Source of the DNA: Novosphingobium sp. B 225
GTDB taxonomy: Bacteria > Pseudomonadota > Alphaproteobacteria > Sphingomonadales > Sphingomonadaceae
Direction: 5' to 3'
Assembly (NCBI RefSeq): GCF_002198665.1
Contig: NZ_MWLM01000062.1
Location: 21,795-85,794, forward strand
Length of the DNA: 64,000 nucleotides
A program made the position numbers and the translations under genes. Shown piece after piece: positions 47,086 through 55,189 of the stretch. A model generated the notes under the pieces. It had not been told where the DNA came from and made no database searches. It was given only the letters and a program-made list of their open reading frames with translations. How positions within the stretch are numbered: the stretch's first letter is position 1; each line of letters starts with the position of its first letter.

Positions 47086-47114
47086 AACGTGAAAATCAAC
47101 TTGCAGTTCACGTT
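47086..47114. promoter_or_regulatory. 8-bp inverted repeat upstream of the CHASE2 cyclase
   Basis: AACGTGAA (47086-47093) and TTCACGTT (47107-47114), perfect arms separated by 13 bp, ending 21 bp before the cyclase start. Arms, spacing and position suit an activator or repressor site, but no specific regulator can be named. Confidence 0.45.
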
Positions 47115-47135
47115 GTACCTTTTGCATGTAATCCA

Positions 47136-49376
47136 ATGAAGCCGCGCGTGTGGCTGCGTCAGCACGGCATTGTGGTGCTGGCCGGGCTGCTGGCCATGCT
47201 GGCGGTGCTGGCCGCGCAGGTGCTGGGGCTGAGCTTTGGCGAGCGGGCCTGGCTGCTGCTGACGGACAGCTATGCCCGCGCGGCGCCGCGGGTGTGGCAG
47301 GATGCGGCGGTCAAAGTGGTCGATATCGACGATGAAAGCATTCGCCGGCTGGGCCAATGGCCCTGGCCCCGCACCGACATGGCCCGCCTGACCGACCGGC
47401 TGACCGGGGCCGGAGCTTCGGCGATTGCCTTTGACGTGGTCTTTTCCGAGCCGGACCGGACTTCGCCCGCCGCCTTGGGCGAGCAGCTGCGCCGTCAGGG
47501 CGCGGGCGCAGGCGCGATTGCGGCGCTGACTGCCCTGCCCGACAACGATGCCGAACTGGCCAAGGCCTTTGCCCGCGCGCCGGTGGTGGCGGGGGTCTTT
47601 CTGCTCAACGATCGCGCCGGGCCTGCGCTGGAATCCAAGGCCGGCTTTGCGATTGCCGGGTCTGCGCCGGTGAGCGGCGCACCGCGCTTTGCCCGCGCGC
47701 TGACCTCGCTGCCTGCGCTCCACGCGGCGGCGCCGGGCAGCGGCTTTGTCAGTCTGGCCGCAGCGGAGGACGGGATTGTCCGCGAGGTGCCGCTGATCGC
47801 CTATCAGAGCGATGCGCTGCAGCCCGCACTCTCGCTGGAAGCGCTGCGGCTGGCGCAAGGGGCCGGGGCGATCACGCTGAAGACCAGCGATGCCGGGGGC
47901 GAAGGCGGCGGCGGATCCGGGCGGATGGTCGCGGTCAAGGTCGGGCAGTTTGAAGTGCCGACCACGGCATCGGGCGCGCTGACCCTGCGCTATACCGCCG
48001 CGCGCCCGCCGCGCACGATCCCGGCCTGGCAGATCCTGTCGGGCGAACTGGCCGGAGCGGAGCTTGAGCGCGCGGTCGGCGGGTCGATCGTGCTGATCGG
48101 CACCAGCGCGATCGGGCTGCGCGATCTGGTATCCACCCCGATCCGCCAGCGCGAAGCCGGGGTCAATGTCCATGCCGAGGCGCTGGAACAGATGATCACC
48201 GGGCAATTTCTGGTCCGGCCGGACTGGGCGTCGGGGCTGGAACGCAGTCTGGTAATCGTGCTGGGGATCCTGCTCGCGCTGGTCCTGCCCCGGCTGGGCG
48301 CGGTGCGCGGGGCTGCGCTGGGGCTGGGGCTGGTCGCCGCGATGCTGGGGGCAAGCTGGTGGGCCTATGTCAGCCGCGGGTTCCTGCTCAATCCGGTCTG
48401 GCCGACACTGGCGCTGGTGCTGGTGTACCTGATCCAGACCGCGCTGGTATTCTACCGCGAGGAGCGGCGGCGGGCCTATATCCACAGCGCGTTTGACCGC
48501 TATCTCTCGCCCGAACTGGTGCGCCAGATCGCCGCCAGTTCCGAGCGGCTGGAACTGGGCGGCGAGGACCGCGAGATGACCGTGCTGTTCGCCGATATCC
48601 GGGGGTTCTCACGCATTTCCGAAGGGCTGGGCCCGCGCGAGCTGATCCGCTTCCTGATCGGGTTCCTGACCCCGATGTGCGACGTGCTGCTGGGGCGGCG
48701 GGCGACGATCGACAAATTCATCGGCGATGCGATTCTGGCCTTCTGGAACGCCCCGCTCGACGATCCCGACCAGCACGTCAACGCCGCGCGCGCCGCGCTC
48801 GACATGGCGGCGCGGCTCGATGCGCTCAACCGCGATCCCGCCGCGCGCGGGGCCGATCTGCCCTGGCCGGGCGAGGTCAGGATCGGGATCGGGCTCAACG
48901 CCGGGCCGTGCTGCGTCGGCAATATGGGTTCGGCGCAGCGCCTGTCCTATTCGCTGATCGGCGATACGGTCAATCTGGCCTCACGGATCGAGGGGCTGAC
49001 CAAATATTACGGCGTCACCATCGCCCTGGGCAGCGCACTGGCGGCGCAATTGCCGCAATTCGCGCTGGTCGAGCTTGACCGGGTGCGGGTGGTCGGCCGC
49101 GATGCGCCCGAGGCGATCTTTGCACTGATCGGGGATGAAGCGGTGGCGGCGGGCGTAGAATTTATCGCGCTGCGCGATGGCTTTGCGGCGTTGCTGACTG
49201 CCTACCGCGCGCGCGACTGGGCCGGGGCGGAACGGGCGATTGCGGAGCTGTCGCCAGGAGCGGCGGCGTTTGGGCTGGGCCAGACGTTGGAACTGTTCCG
49301 GAGCCGGACTGCAGCGCTAGCACTTGATCCGCCTGCGGAAGGTTGGGACGGGGTGTTTGCGGCGACGGAGAAGTAA
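47136..49376 (+). CDS. CHASE2-domain adenylate/guanylate cyclase
   Basis: 746 residues. An N-terminal membrane anchor is followed by a CHASE2 sensor (about 45-370: VVDIDDESIRRLGQWPWPRTDMA, AFDVVFSEPDRTS, FRVL-like strands, VLIGTSAIGLRD). Three more membrane helices follow (about 370-440), then a class III cyclase domain (about 475-660). Metal-binding Asp residues are in FADIRGFS and FIGDAILAFW. GLNAGPCCVGNMGS and LIGDTVNLASRIEGL are typical. CHASE2 cyclases often pair with FecR-domain proteins, and a FecR gene lies convergently downstream. Confidence 0.92.
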   Translation: MKPRVWLRQHGIVVLAGLLAMLAVLAAQVLGLSFGERAWLLLTDSYARAAPRVWQDAAVKVVDIDDESIRRLGQWPWPRTDMARLTDRLTGAGASAIAFDVVFSEPDRTSPAALGEQLRRQGAGAGAIAALTALPDNDAELAKAFARAPVVAGVFLLNDRAGPALESKAGFAIAGSAPVSGAPRFARALTSLPALHAAAPGSGFVSLAAAEDGIVREVPLIAYQSDALQPALSLEALRLAQGAGAITLKTSDAGGEGGGGSGRMVAVKVGQFEVPTTASGALTLRYTAARPPRTIPAWQILSGELAGAELERAVGGSIVLIGTSAIGLRDLVSTPIRQREAGVNVHAEALEQMITGQFLVRPDWASGLERSLVIVLGILLALVLPRLGAVRGAALGLGLVAAMLGASWWAYVSRGFLLNPVWPTLALVLVYLIQTALVFYREERRRAYIHSAFDRYLSPELVRQIAASSERLELGGEDREMTVLFADIRGFSRISEGLGPRELIRFLIGFLTPMCDVLLGRRATIDKFIGDAILAFWNAPLDDPDQHVNAARAALDMAARLDALNRDPAARGADLPWPGEVRIGIGLNAGPCCVGNMGSAQRLSYSLIGDTVNLASRIEGLTKYYGVTIALGSALAAQLPQFALVELDRVRVVGRDAPEAIFALIGDEAVAAGVEFIALRDGFAALLTAYRARDWAGAERAIAELSPGAAAFGLGQTLELFRSRTAALALDPPAEGWDGVFAATEK

Positions 49377-49440
49377 GAGGGAACGGCTGCAATTAGCGGA
49401 GTGCTGGATTGTTCCGGACCCTTGCAGAAGAACAGCTGGA

Positions 49441-49459
49441 CCCCGGATCAAGTCCGGGG
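49441..49459. repeat. REP-like palindrome
   Basis: CCCCGGATCAAGTCCGGGG, 7-bp arms and a 5-base loop, within a GGACCCCGG...GGTGACGG context. Such palindromes are scattered in alphaproteobacterial intergenic DNA. It lies in the 226-bp gap between the convergent cyclase and FecR genes and may help terminate both. Confidence 0.7.
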
Positions 49460-49602
49460 TGACGGGGTGTTCTTTTGGCTGAAATTACGTTTCACCTCGA
49501 AAAGCGAACTCGGCTGGAATGTTGGGGGAAGCTGGCAAAGCCCTCGCCCCATCAGGGGAGAAAGTAATCTCCGCAATGTTGTCGTGTCCGCACAGCCACT
49601 CT

Positions 49603-50472
49603 TCAATAACACTGCCCCGTCACCGGATCGCGGCGCACGCAGGCGTTGGGTGTTGTCCCGCCCGAACCTCCTCCGCCGCCGCCCAGCACCCCGGCGGCGG
49701 CCGCGCCGACCCCGAGCAGGGTCCGCAGTGTCTTGCCGCTGTCACGCGCCAGGTCGGGGAAAATCGCGTCGCGCAGTTTGAGCAGGCCTTCCTGGCTGAT
49801 CGTGAACGGGCCGACCGGTGCCGCGCCCGCGCGCGGAACGAAAGCGGCCAGCATCGGCGTGGTCAGATCGAGCGTACCGCCGCTCGACGCCACAGAGATC
49901 GCGCCCGGCTGGGCATCGCCCTGGCTGGCCGCGCCGGGGCCGCGCAGCACCACCAGCGTGGCATTGTCCTTGTCGGCATCCTTGGCGGCGGCGCGGATCG
50001 TCTCACCCTTGATGATGTCGATCGCGGTCTGGCCGATCGCCCCTTCGACAATCGTGCCGCGAATCCCGATCGTGGCGACCGGCGTGCCGATGGAAGAGCC
50101 GCCCATCGCGTTGGGGCGGCCGGACATGAACCGGAACGCGCCTTTGGCCACAGTCGCGCCCATCGAGCGGCCGCGCGCAGGATCATAGACGAAGCGGTCG
50201 ATGGTCAGGCGGGCATTGGCACCGATCGAGAACACCGAGCGGTCCAGCAGCATCAGCTGCAGCTGGCTTTGCTTGCCGGTCTGGACCAGATCGGCAATCG
50301 CCACGCGTTCGCGCAGGGCCACCTGATGCGGTTTGGGCGCGCGGACATTGCTGAGCTTTGCCTCACGCACCACGGCCGAGGCGGTGCCGACAGCTTGCGC
50401 CAGCGCCGGGGTCGCGCAGGTCAGGCCCAGCGCGAGCAGCGCGCCGCAGCGGATGAGAATGCGCACGGCCAT
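49603..50472 (-). CDS. Exported FecR-domain protein
   Basis: 289 residues with a signal peptide (ILIRCGALLALGLTCATPALAQA). The FecR domain runs from about 40 to 165 (LVQTGKQSQLQLMLLDRSVFSIGANARLTIDRFVYDP, then GTPVATIGIRGTIVEGA). The C-terminus has a Gly-rich stretch GGGGGGSGG before ACVRRDPVTGQCY. FecR domains sit in the periplasm and often occur with CHASE2 cyclases. It starts 2 bp after the TPR-like gene, so the two form an operon convergent with the cyclase. Confidence 0.88.
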   Translation of the reverse strand: MAVRILIRCGALLALGLTCATPALAQAVGTASAVVREAKLSNVRAPKPHQVALRERVAIADLVQTGKQSQLQLMLLDRSVFSIGANARLTIDRFVYDPARGRSMGATVAKGAFRFMSGRPNAMGGSSIGTPVATIGIRGTIVEGAIGQTAIDIIKGETIRAAAKDADKDNATLVVLRGPGAASQGDAQPGAISVASSGGTLDLTTPMLAAFVPRAGAAPVGPFTISQEGLLKLRDAIFPDLARDSGKTLRTLLGVGAAAAGVLGGGGGGSGGTTPNACVRRDPVTGQCY

Positions 50473-50473
50473 G

Positions 50474-50854
50474 CTATTTCGCTCCCTTGGTAGCGGCTGC
50501 GGGGCACTGCGCGGTTGCGGCCTGCCAGTCCGCTTTCTTGAAGTCGCCTTTGCGGAGCAGCGAGAATTCGGCTGTGGCCCCGCCGGGATCATCCAGCCGA
50601 CACAGCAGCGCGGCATGCAGCAGCCGCGCGGGCTGTGACTTGCGGTCCAGAAACAGCGCGCGTTCGCTTGACGCCAGTGCTTCCAGCAATTGCCCGGCGG
50701 CGGCCTGTTGCCGCGCTGTGTCGAGCGTCTGCGCGGCGGTCTGGCTGCGGGCCAGCGCCTGTTCCAGATCGTCAATCGGTTCCGCCTGCGCTGCGCCGGT
50801 ACCCGCCAGCGCCAGCCCGGCGGCCAGACAGGTTTTCAGAAGTTTCAATGCCAT
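50474..50854 (-). CDS. Exported TPR-like helical protein
   Basis: 126 residues with a signal peptide (LLKTCLAAGLALAGTGAAQA) and two to three helical repeats of TPR character (AAAGQLLEALASSERALFLDRKS, PARLLHAALLCRLDDPGGATAEFSLL). The start at 50854 begins the signal; an earlier ATG at 50905 adds 17 unsuitable residues. It is the first gene of the unit with the FecR protein, probably a periplasmic scaffold. Confidence 0.8.
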   Translation of the reverse strand: MALKLLKTCLAAGLALAGTGAAQAEPIDDLEQALARSQTAAQTLDTARQQAAAGQLLEALASSERALFLDRKSQPARLLHAALLCRLDDPGGATAEFSLLRKGDFKKADWQAATAQCPAAATKGAK

Positions 50855-50938
50855 GGCGCTCTCCCACCTGCGGCGAGACGATAGAGCGCGGAGCGCCAAC
50901 CGCAAGGGATTTGCGTGGCGCTGTGGGCCGGGTCAGCC

Positions 50939-52156
50939 TTATCCGCGCACGAATTCCAGCGGGTTCACCGGCTGCCCGCTTTGCCGCAGTTCAAGCGTGA
51001 TCACCGGGCGGCCCTGACCGGCCGTGCCCAGCGGGGCGGCGGTGACCAGTTGCTGGCCGACGCGGGTGTTGAGTTCGGCCAGACCGGTGATCAGGCTGGT
51101 CCAGCCGCCGGGGTGTTCCAGAATCACGATCAGGCCGTAACCCTGATAGGGCCCGGCGAAGACCACCCGGCCCGCCGCGGGGGCGACTGCCTGAGCCCCG
51201 CCGCGCACCGCAAGGGTGATCCCGCGTGAAGCGGGGCGGCCGGGCTGGCTATCACCGAACCCCGCAACCAGCCGCCCGGCGAGCGGGAGCATATAGCCCG
51301 GCGGCGGCGGCGCAGTGGTGGCGGCGGGCAGGGGGGCATCGGCGGCGGTCTGGGCGCTTTGCGGCTGGGCCGGGCGCAGCACCGGACCGGGCAGCGCGGC
51401 GAGCTGGCTGCGCAGCGCCCCGGCCTTGGCCAGATCGCCGATCAGTCCGGTCAGATCGCGCGCCTGTTCGGCCAGCGCCAGCGCGCGTTCGCTTTCCCGG
51501 TCCGCCACCCCGCTTGCCTCGCGGCTGGCGAGGCGTTGCTGGCTTTCGAGCGCGGCGAGCGACTGGCGGCGCGCGGCAAGGTCACGCTCGCTGGCGCGCA
51601 GGGCATCGCTCGCCTGCCGGGCCTGGGCCTGGAGCGCGCGGCCGCGTTCGATCTCGGCGCGCAAGCCGGCGGTGCGGCGTTGGACTTCGGGCAGCATGGT
51701 TTCCAGCACGGCGCGCAAATAGACCGCCTCACGCAAGGAACCCGGCCGCAGCAGCGACAGTACCGGCGGGCGGCGCGAGAGGCGTTGCAGCGCGGCGGTC
51801 AGCTGGACCACCGGGCGCTGGCGTTCGGCCAGCCGCGCCCGCAGGCCAGTGCGCTGACGCTCAATCAGGACGATCCGCGCCTCGTTGGCGGCAATCGCGG
51901 CTTCACCCTGCTGGATCCGCGCGGCGACGGCGGCGCTTTCCTGCGCGGTCTTGTCAGCCTGGGCGCTGGCGCTGGCGGCATTGGCTTCGAGCGATTCGGC
52001 CCGCAGCCGCGCGGCCTCGCCCTGGGCCTGCGCTTCGGCCAGGGCCTTTTGCGTATCCTCGACCGTATCGAAAGTCAGCTGCCCGCGCGCAACGGCCCCG
52101 CCCAGCGCAGCCAGCGCGGCGAGAGGAAGCAGGACAAGGACCGGGCGGAACTGCAT
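50939..52156 (-). CDS. envC: Murein hydrolase activator EnvC family protein
   Basis: 405 residues. An exported N-terminus (LVLLPLAALAALGGAVA) precedes a long coiled coil (about 30-250). The C-terminal LytM domain starts LPLAGRLVAGFGD. The metal ligands of active M23 peptidases are missing: the HxxxD place reads RPASRGITL and the HxH place reads TLEL. This is the signature of EnvC-type activators of cell-division amidases. It follows rlmH in the usual order. Confidence 0.9.
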   Translation of the reverse strand: MQFRPVLVLLPLAALAALGGAVARGQLTFDTVEDTQKALAEAQAQGEAARLRAESLEANAASASAQADKTAQESAAVAARIQQGEAAIAANEARIVLIERQRTGLRARLAERQRPVVQLTAALQRLSRRPPVLSLLRPGSLREAVYLRAVLETMLPEVQRRTAGLRAEIERGRALQAQARQASDALRASERDLAARRQSLAALESQQRLASREASGVADRESERALALAEQARDLTGLIGDLAKAGALRSQLAALPGPVLRPAQPQSAQTAADAPLPAATTAPPPPGYMLPLAGRLVAGFGDSQPGRPASRGITLAVRGGAQAVAPAAGRVVFAGPYQGYGLIVILEHPGGWTSLITGLAELNTRVGQQLVTAAPLGTAGQGRPVITLELRQSGQPVNPLEFVRG

Positions 52157-52212
52157 GGGGAGCCAGCCTTAGAACCTGTTGGCGCAAATGGGAATCGCTT
52201 CGTCGCCGATCG

Positions 52213-52635
52213 TCAGCCCGAACGGTGATAGGGATGCCCCGCCAGAATGCTGGTTGCGCGCCACAGCTGTTCGGCAAGCATCGCGCGGGCGAGCATGTGC
52301 GGCCAGGTCATGGCGCCGAACGCGATCAGGAGGTCTGCTTCGTCCCGCGCTTTGGCCCCGTGGCCATCGGCGGCTCCGATCAGGAAACGCGCCTCGCGCA
52401 CCCCGTCATCGCGCCATTTGCCGAGCAGGGCCGCAAATTCCTCGGAAGAGAGCTGCCGCCCGCGTTCATCAAGCAGAACTTCGCGGTATGGGCTGAGCGG
52501 GGTGGGGAGCGCGCCGCCCGTATCGGGCAGCTCGGTCAGCTTGAATGGCCAGGCGATCCGCCTGGCATAGCGATCGACCATGTCCGCCTCGGGCGAACGG
52601 CCGATTTTGCCGCGGGCGATGATGTGCAGGCGCAT
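52213..52635 (-). CDS. rlmH: 23S rRNA pseudouridine-1915 N3-methyltransferase
   Basis: 140 residues, SPOUT fold. The knot region RFLIGAADGHGAKARDEADLLIAFGAMTWPHMLARAMLAEQLWRA-type pattern is present (52240-52400) and the protein ends HPYHR, the catalytic C-terminus of RlmH. It modifies helix 69 of the large subunit. Order proA-nadD-rsfS-rlmH-envC is conserved in this group. Confidence 0.95.
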   Translation of the reverse strand: MRLHIIARGKIGRSPEADMVDRYARRIAWPFKLTELPDTGGALPTPLSPYREVLLDERGRQLSSEEFAALLGKWRDDGVREARFLIGAADGHGAKARDEADLLIAFGAMTWPHMLARAMLAEQLWRATSILAGHPYHRSG

Positions 52636-52663
52636 GGATCAGCCGGCCAATGCAGGCAGACCG

Positions 52664-53059
52664 TCAGGCGTTGCCCGAATCGCCGAATGCCCACATCCGT
52701 TCAAGGTTGTAGAAGCTGCGCACTTCGGGGCGAAACAGGTGGACCACCACGTCGCCGGCGTCGATCAGCACCCAATCAGCCGCGGGCAGGCCTTCGATCC
52801 GGCAGTGGCCAAAGCCTTGCTGCTTGATCCGTTCGGCCAGCTTCTGCGCCATGGCCGCGACCTGGCGTGTCGAGCGGCCCGAGGCGATCACCATGTGGTC
52901 AGCGATCGAGCTCTTGCCCTCAAGCGGGATCGAGACGATGTCCTGCGCCTGGTCATCATCCAGCGATTGCAGCACGGCAGCGTGAAGCGAACCGGGCACA
53001 GCGGCGGGAAGCGGGGCAGGGGTTCCGGCGGGGGCCGGATTGGGCTCAGCAGGCGTCAT
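52664..53059 (-). CDS. rsfS: Ribosomal silencing factor
   Basis: 131 residues from the ATG at 53059; the upstream ATG at 53095 adds 12 doubtful residues. RsfS/DUF143 core: DDQAQDIVSIPLEGKSSIADHMVIASGRSTRQVAAMA and the end DWVLIDAGDVVVHLF then FYNLERMWAFG. It binds uL14 and blocks subunit joining under starvation. The N-terminal 25 residues are a Pro/Ala-rich extension. Confidence 0.94.
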   Translation of the reverse strand: MTPAEPNPAPAGTPAPLPAAVPGSLHAAVLQSLDDDQAQDIVSIPLEGKSSIADHMVIASGRSTRQVAAMAQKLAERIKQQGFGHCRIEGLPAADWVLIDAGDVVVHLFRPEVRSFYNLERMWAFGDSGNA

Positions 53060-53111
53060 GAAAAGGGGATCGGCTCCAATGGGCGGGCAGCGCAAGCGAG
53101 CGGCGCGCCGC

Positions 53112-53786
53112 TCATGCGATGTCGGGATCGACGGGATGGTGCGTCAGCGGATCGCGGCTGGCCTGCCCGGAAAAACGGGCGGCCCAGTCTGGATCGGCGT
53201 GGCGCAGGGCCGTGGCCGATCGTGGATCCGGATCGAAACGCAGTTGTATCAGCGCGGGGGCGCTCCATCCTGCCCGGTGCTTCAGGCTGGCTGCGGATCG
53301 CCGGTAACGACCAAGCCAGGCCGCCGCGGGGCTCGCGGCTGCACGGGCATCATAGCCCGGACGCGCGATAACCGCAATCGGCATGAGCCGGGCGATATCG
53401 CGCCAGTTCTTCCACTGGTCGAACTGGGCCAGATTGTCGCTGCCCATCAGCCAGACAAACCGCAATTTGGGGTAGCGCCGGGCGAGCTTGCGCAAGGTAT
53501 CGACGGTATAGCGCGTGCCGAGCTCGCGCTCGATCGCTGTCGCGCGGATCGGCGCGCCCCGCGCCATCGCCTGCGCCGAGGCCAGCCGCGCGGCGAGCGG
53601 GGCCATACCTGCCTTTGGTTTCAACGGGTTACCGGGGGAAACCAGCCACCACACCTCATCCAGCCCGAGCGCCGCGCGCGCAAACAGGCTGATCCGGCGG
53701 TGCCCGCCATGGGCCGGATTGAACGACCCCCCGAGCAGGCCGATGGTGGTCAGGGTCTGATCTGCCCGGTTCCCCGGACGAGCCAT
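53112..53786 (-). CDS. nadD: Nicotinate-nucleotide adenylyltransferase
   Basis: 224 residues. The nucleotidylyltransferase motif is GGSFNPAHGGHRRIS (residues about 19-33), followed by WWLVSPGNPLKP and FVWLMGSDNLAQFDQWKNW. It makes deamido-NAD. The ATG at 53786 overlaps the 3' end of proA by 37 bp, and a start nearer the GGSFNP strand is possible. Confidence 0.94.
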   Translation of the reverse strand: MARPGNRADQTLTTIGLLGGSFNPAHGGHRRISLFARAALGLDEVWWLVSPGNPLKPKAGMAPLAARLASAQAMARGAPIRATAIERELGTRYTVDTLRKLARRYPKLRFVWLMGSDNLAQFDQWKNWRDIARLMPIAVIARPGYDARAAASPAAAWLGRYRRSAASLKHRAGWSAPALIQLRFDPDPRSATALRHADPDWAARFSGQASRDPLTHHPVDPDIA

Positions 53787-55027
53787 TTGTAGGTGGTGAG
53801 CCCTTCCAAGGCGACCGGCCCACGCGCGTGGAGCCGCCCGGTGGCAATGCCGATTTCCGCACCCAGCCCGAATTCGCCGCCATCGGCGAACTGGCTGGAG
53901 GCATTGACCATCACGATCGCCGAATCGACTTCGGTCAGGAAGCGCTCGGCAATCGCCCGATCTTCGGTCACCACCACGTCGGTGTGGTTGGAACTGTGCG
54001 CCGCGATATGCGCCAGCGCCGCGTCGAGCCCGTCAACCACCGCGACCGAGAGCACCGCATCAAGGTATTCGGTATCCCAATCCGCGTCCGTGGCCGCGCC
54101 GATCCGCGAATCGAGCGCGCGGGCGCGGGCATCGCCGCGCAGTTCGCAACCCGCATCAAGCAGCGCGCCGACCACGGCCTGGCCAGCCGGAAACTGCGCA
54201 TCCAGCAGCAGCGTTTCCATCGATCCGCAGATCCCGGTGCGGCGCAGCTTGGCATTGAGCGCGATCGCCTGCGCCTTGGCCGGATCGGCGGCGGCATGGA
54301 GATAGGTGTGACAAATCCCGTCGAGGTGGGCGAGCACCGGCACCCGCGCATCGGCCTGAACCCGCGCGACCAGGCTTTTGCCGCCGCGCGGGATGATCAT
54401 GTCGATCAGCCCCGCCGCCGTCAGCATCGCCCCGACAGCCGCGCGGTCCTGGGTCGGGACCAGTTGCACAGCCGCCTCGGGCACGCCCGCACTGGCCAGA
54501 CCGCGCACCATCGCGGCGTGAATCGCATGGTTTGAGCGCACCGCCTCGCTCCCCCCGCGCAGCACCACGCCGTTGCCCGAACGCAGGCACAGCGCGGCGG
54601 CATCGGCGGTCACATTGGGGCGGCTTTCATAGATGATCCCGATCAGCCCGACCGGCACCCGCACCCGGCTCAGCTCCAGCCCGTTGGGGCGCTGCGCGGT
54701 ATCGATCACTGCGCCGACCGGATCGGGCAGATCGGCCACGGCATCGATCGCCGCCGCGATCCCTTCAAGCCGTTCGGGATCGAGCCGCAGGCGGTCCAGC
54801 ATGGCCCCGGACAGGCCGTTTTCCGCGCCTTTCGCCATGTCGAGGGCATTGGCAGCAAGCACCACTTCAGCATCCGTCCGCAGCGCCGCTGCGGCGGCGT
54901 GGAGCGCGCGCGCCCTGGCCGCCGAATCCATCCGCGCCAGTTCCCGCTGCGCCGCACGGCCAGCGCGGGCAAGCTGATCGATCAGGACCACGGCAGGGTC
55001 GGCAGGCGGATTCGCGGCGGCGTTCAT
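53750..55027 (-). CDS. proA: Gamma-glutamyl phosphate reductase
   Basis: 425 residues, aldehyde-dehydrogenase fold. It reduces gamma-glutamyl phosphate to the semialdehyde for proline. Motifs are VGLIGIIYESRPNVTADAAALCLRSGN, VLRGGSEAVRSN, IPRGGKSLV, the catalytic Cys in RRTGICGSMETLLLD and the C-terminal FGLGAEIGIATGRLHARGPVALEGLTTYKW-type end (53780-53880). proB is not adjacent. Confidence 0.95.
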   Translation of the reverse strand: MNAAANPPADPAVVLIDQLARAGRAAQRELARMDSAARARALHAAAAALRTDAEVVLAANALDMAKGAENGLSGAMLDRLRLDPERLEGIAAAIDAVADLPDPVGAVIDTAQRPNGLELSRVRVPVGLIGIIYESRPNVTADAAALCLRSGNGVVLRGGSEAVRSNHAIHAAMVRGLASAGVPEAAVQLVPTQDRAAVGAMLTAAGLIDMIIPRGGKSLVARVQADARVPVLAHLDGICHTYLHAAADPAKAQAIALNAKLRRTGICGSMETLLLDAQFPAGQAVVGALLDAGCELRGDARARALDSRIGAATDADWDTEYLDAVLSVAVVDGLDAALAHIAAHSSNHTDVVVTEDRAIAERFLTEVDSAIVMVNASSQFADGGEFGLGAEIGIATGRLHARGPVALEGLTTYKWLVRGTGQIRP

Positions 55028-55189
55028 GATGGCGCCGCGCCTAGCACCGGGATGAACGATTGTCAGCTACGCAAACGACTCGTCGCGCGAGTCCTTCGAT
55101 TCAACGACTCCGTCCTCCGGGAGATTCGCTAAGACCTTGTTAAGGTGCTAGCGCGCGGCAACTTAAATCTAAAGGGACGCGGGGTCGCC

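Noticed and set aside
51226..52827. 533-residue plus-strand frame opposite envC and rlmH
   Set aside because: Arg/Ala/Pro-rich antisense frame crossing two conserved genes.
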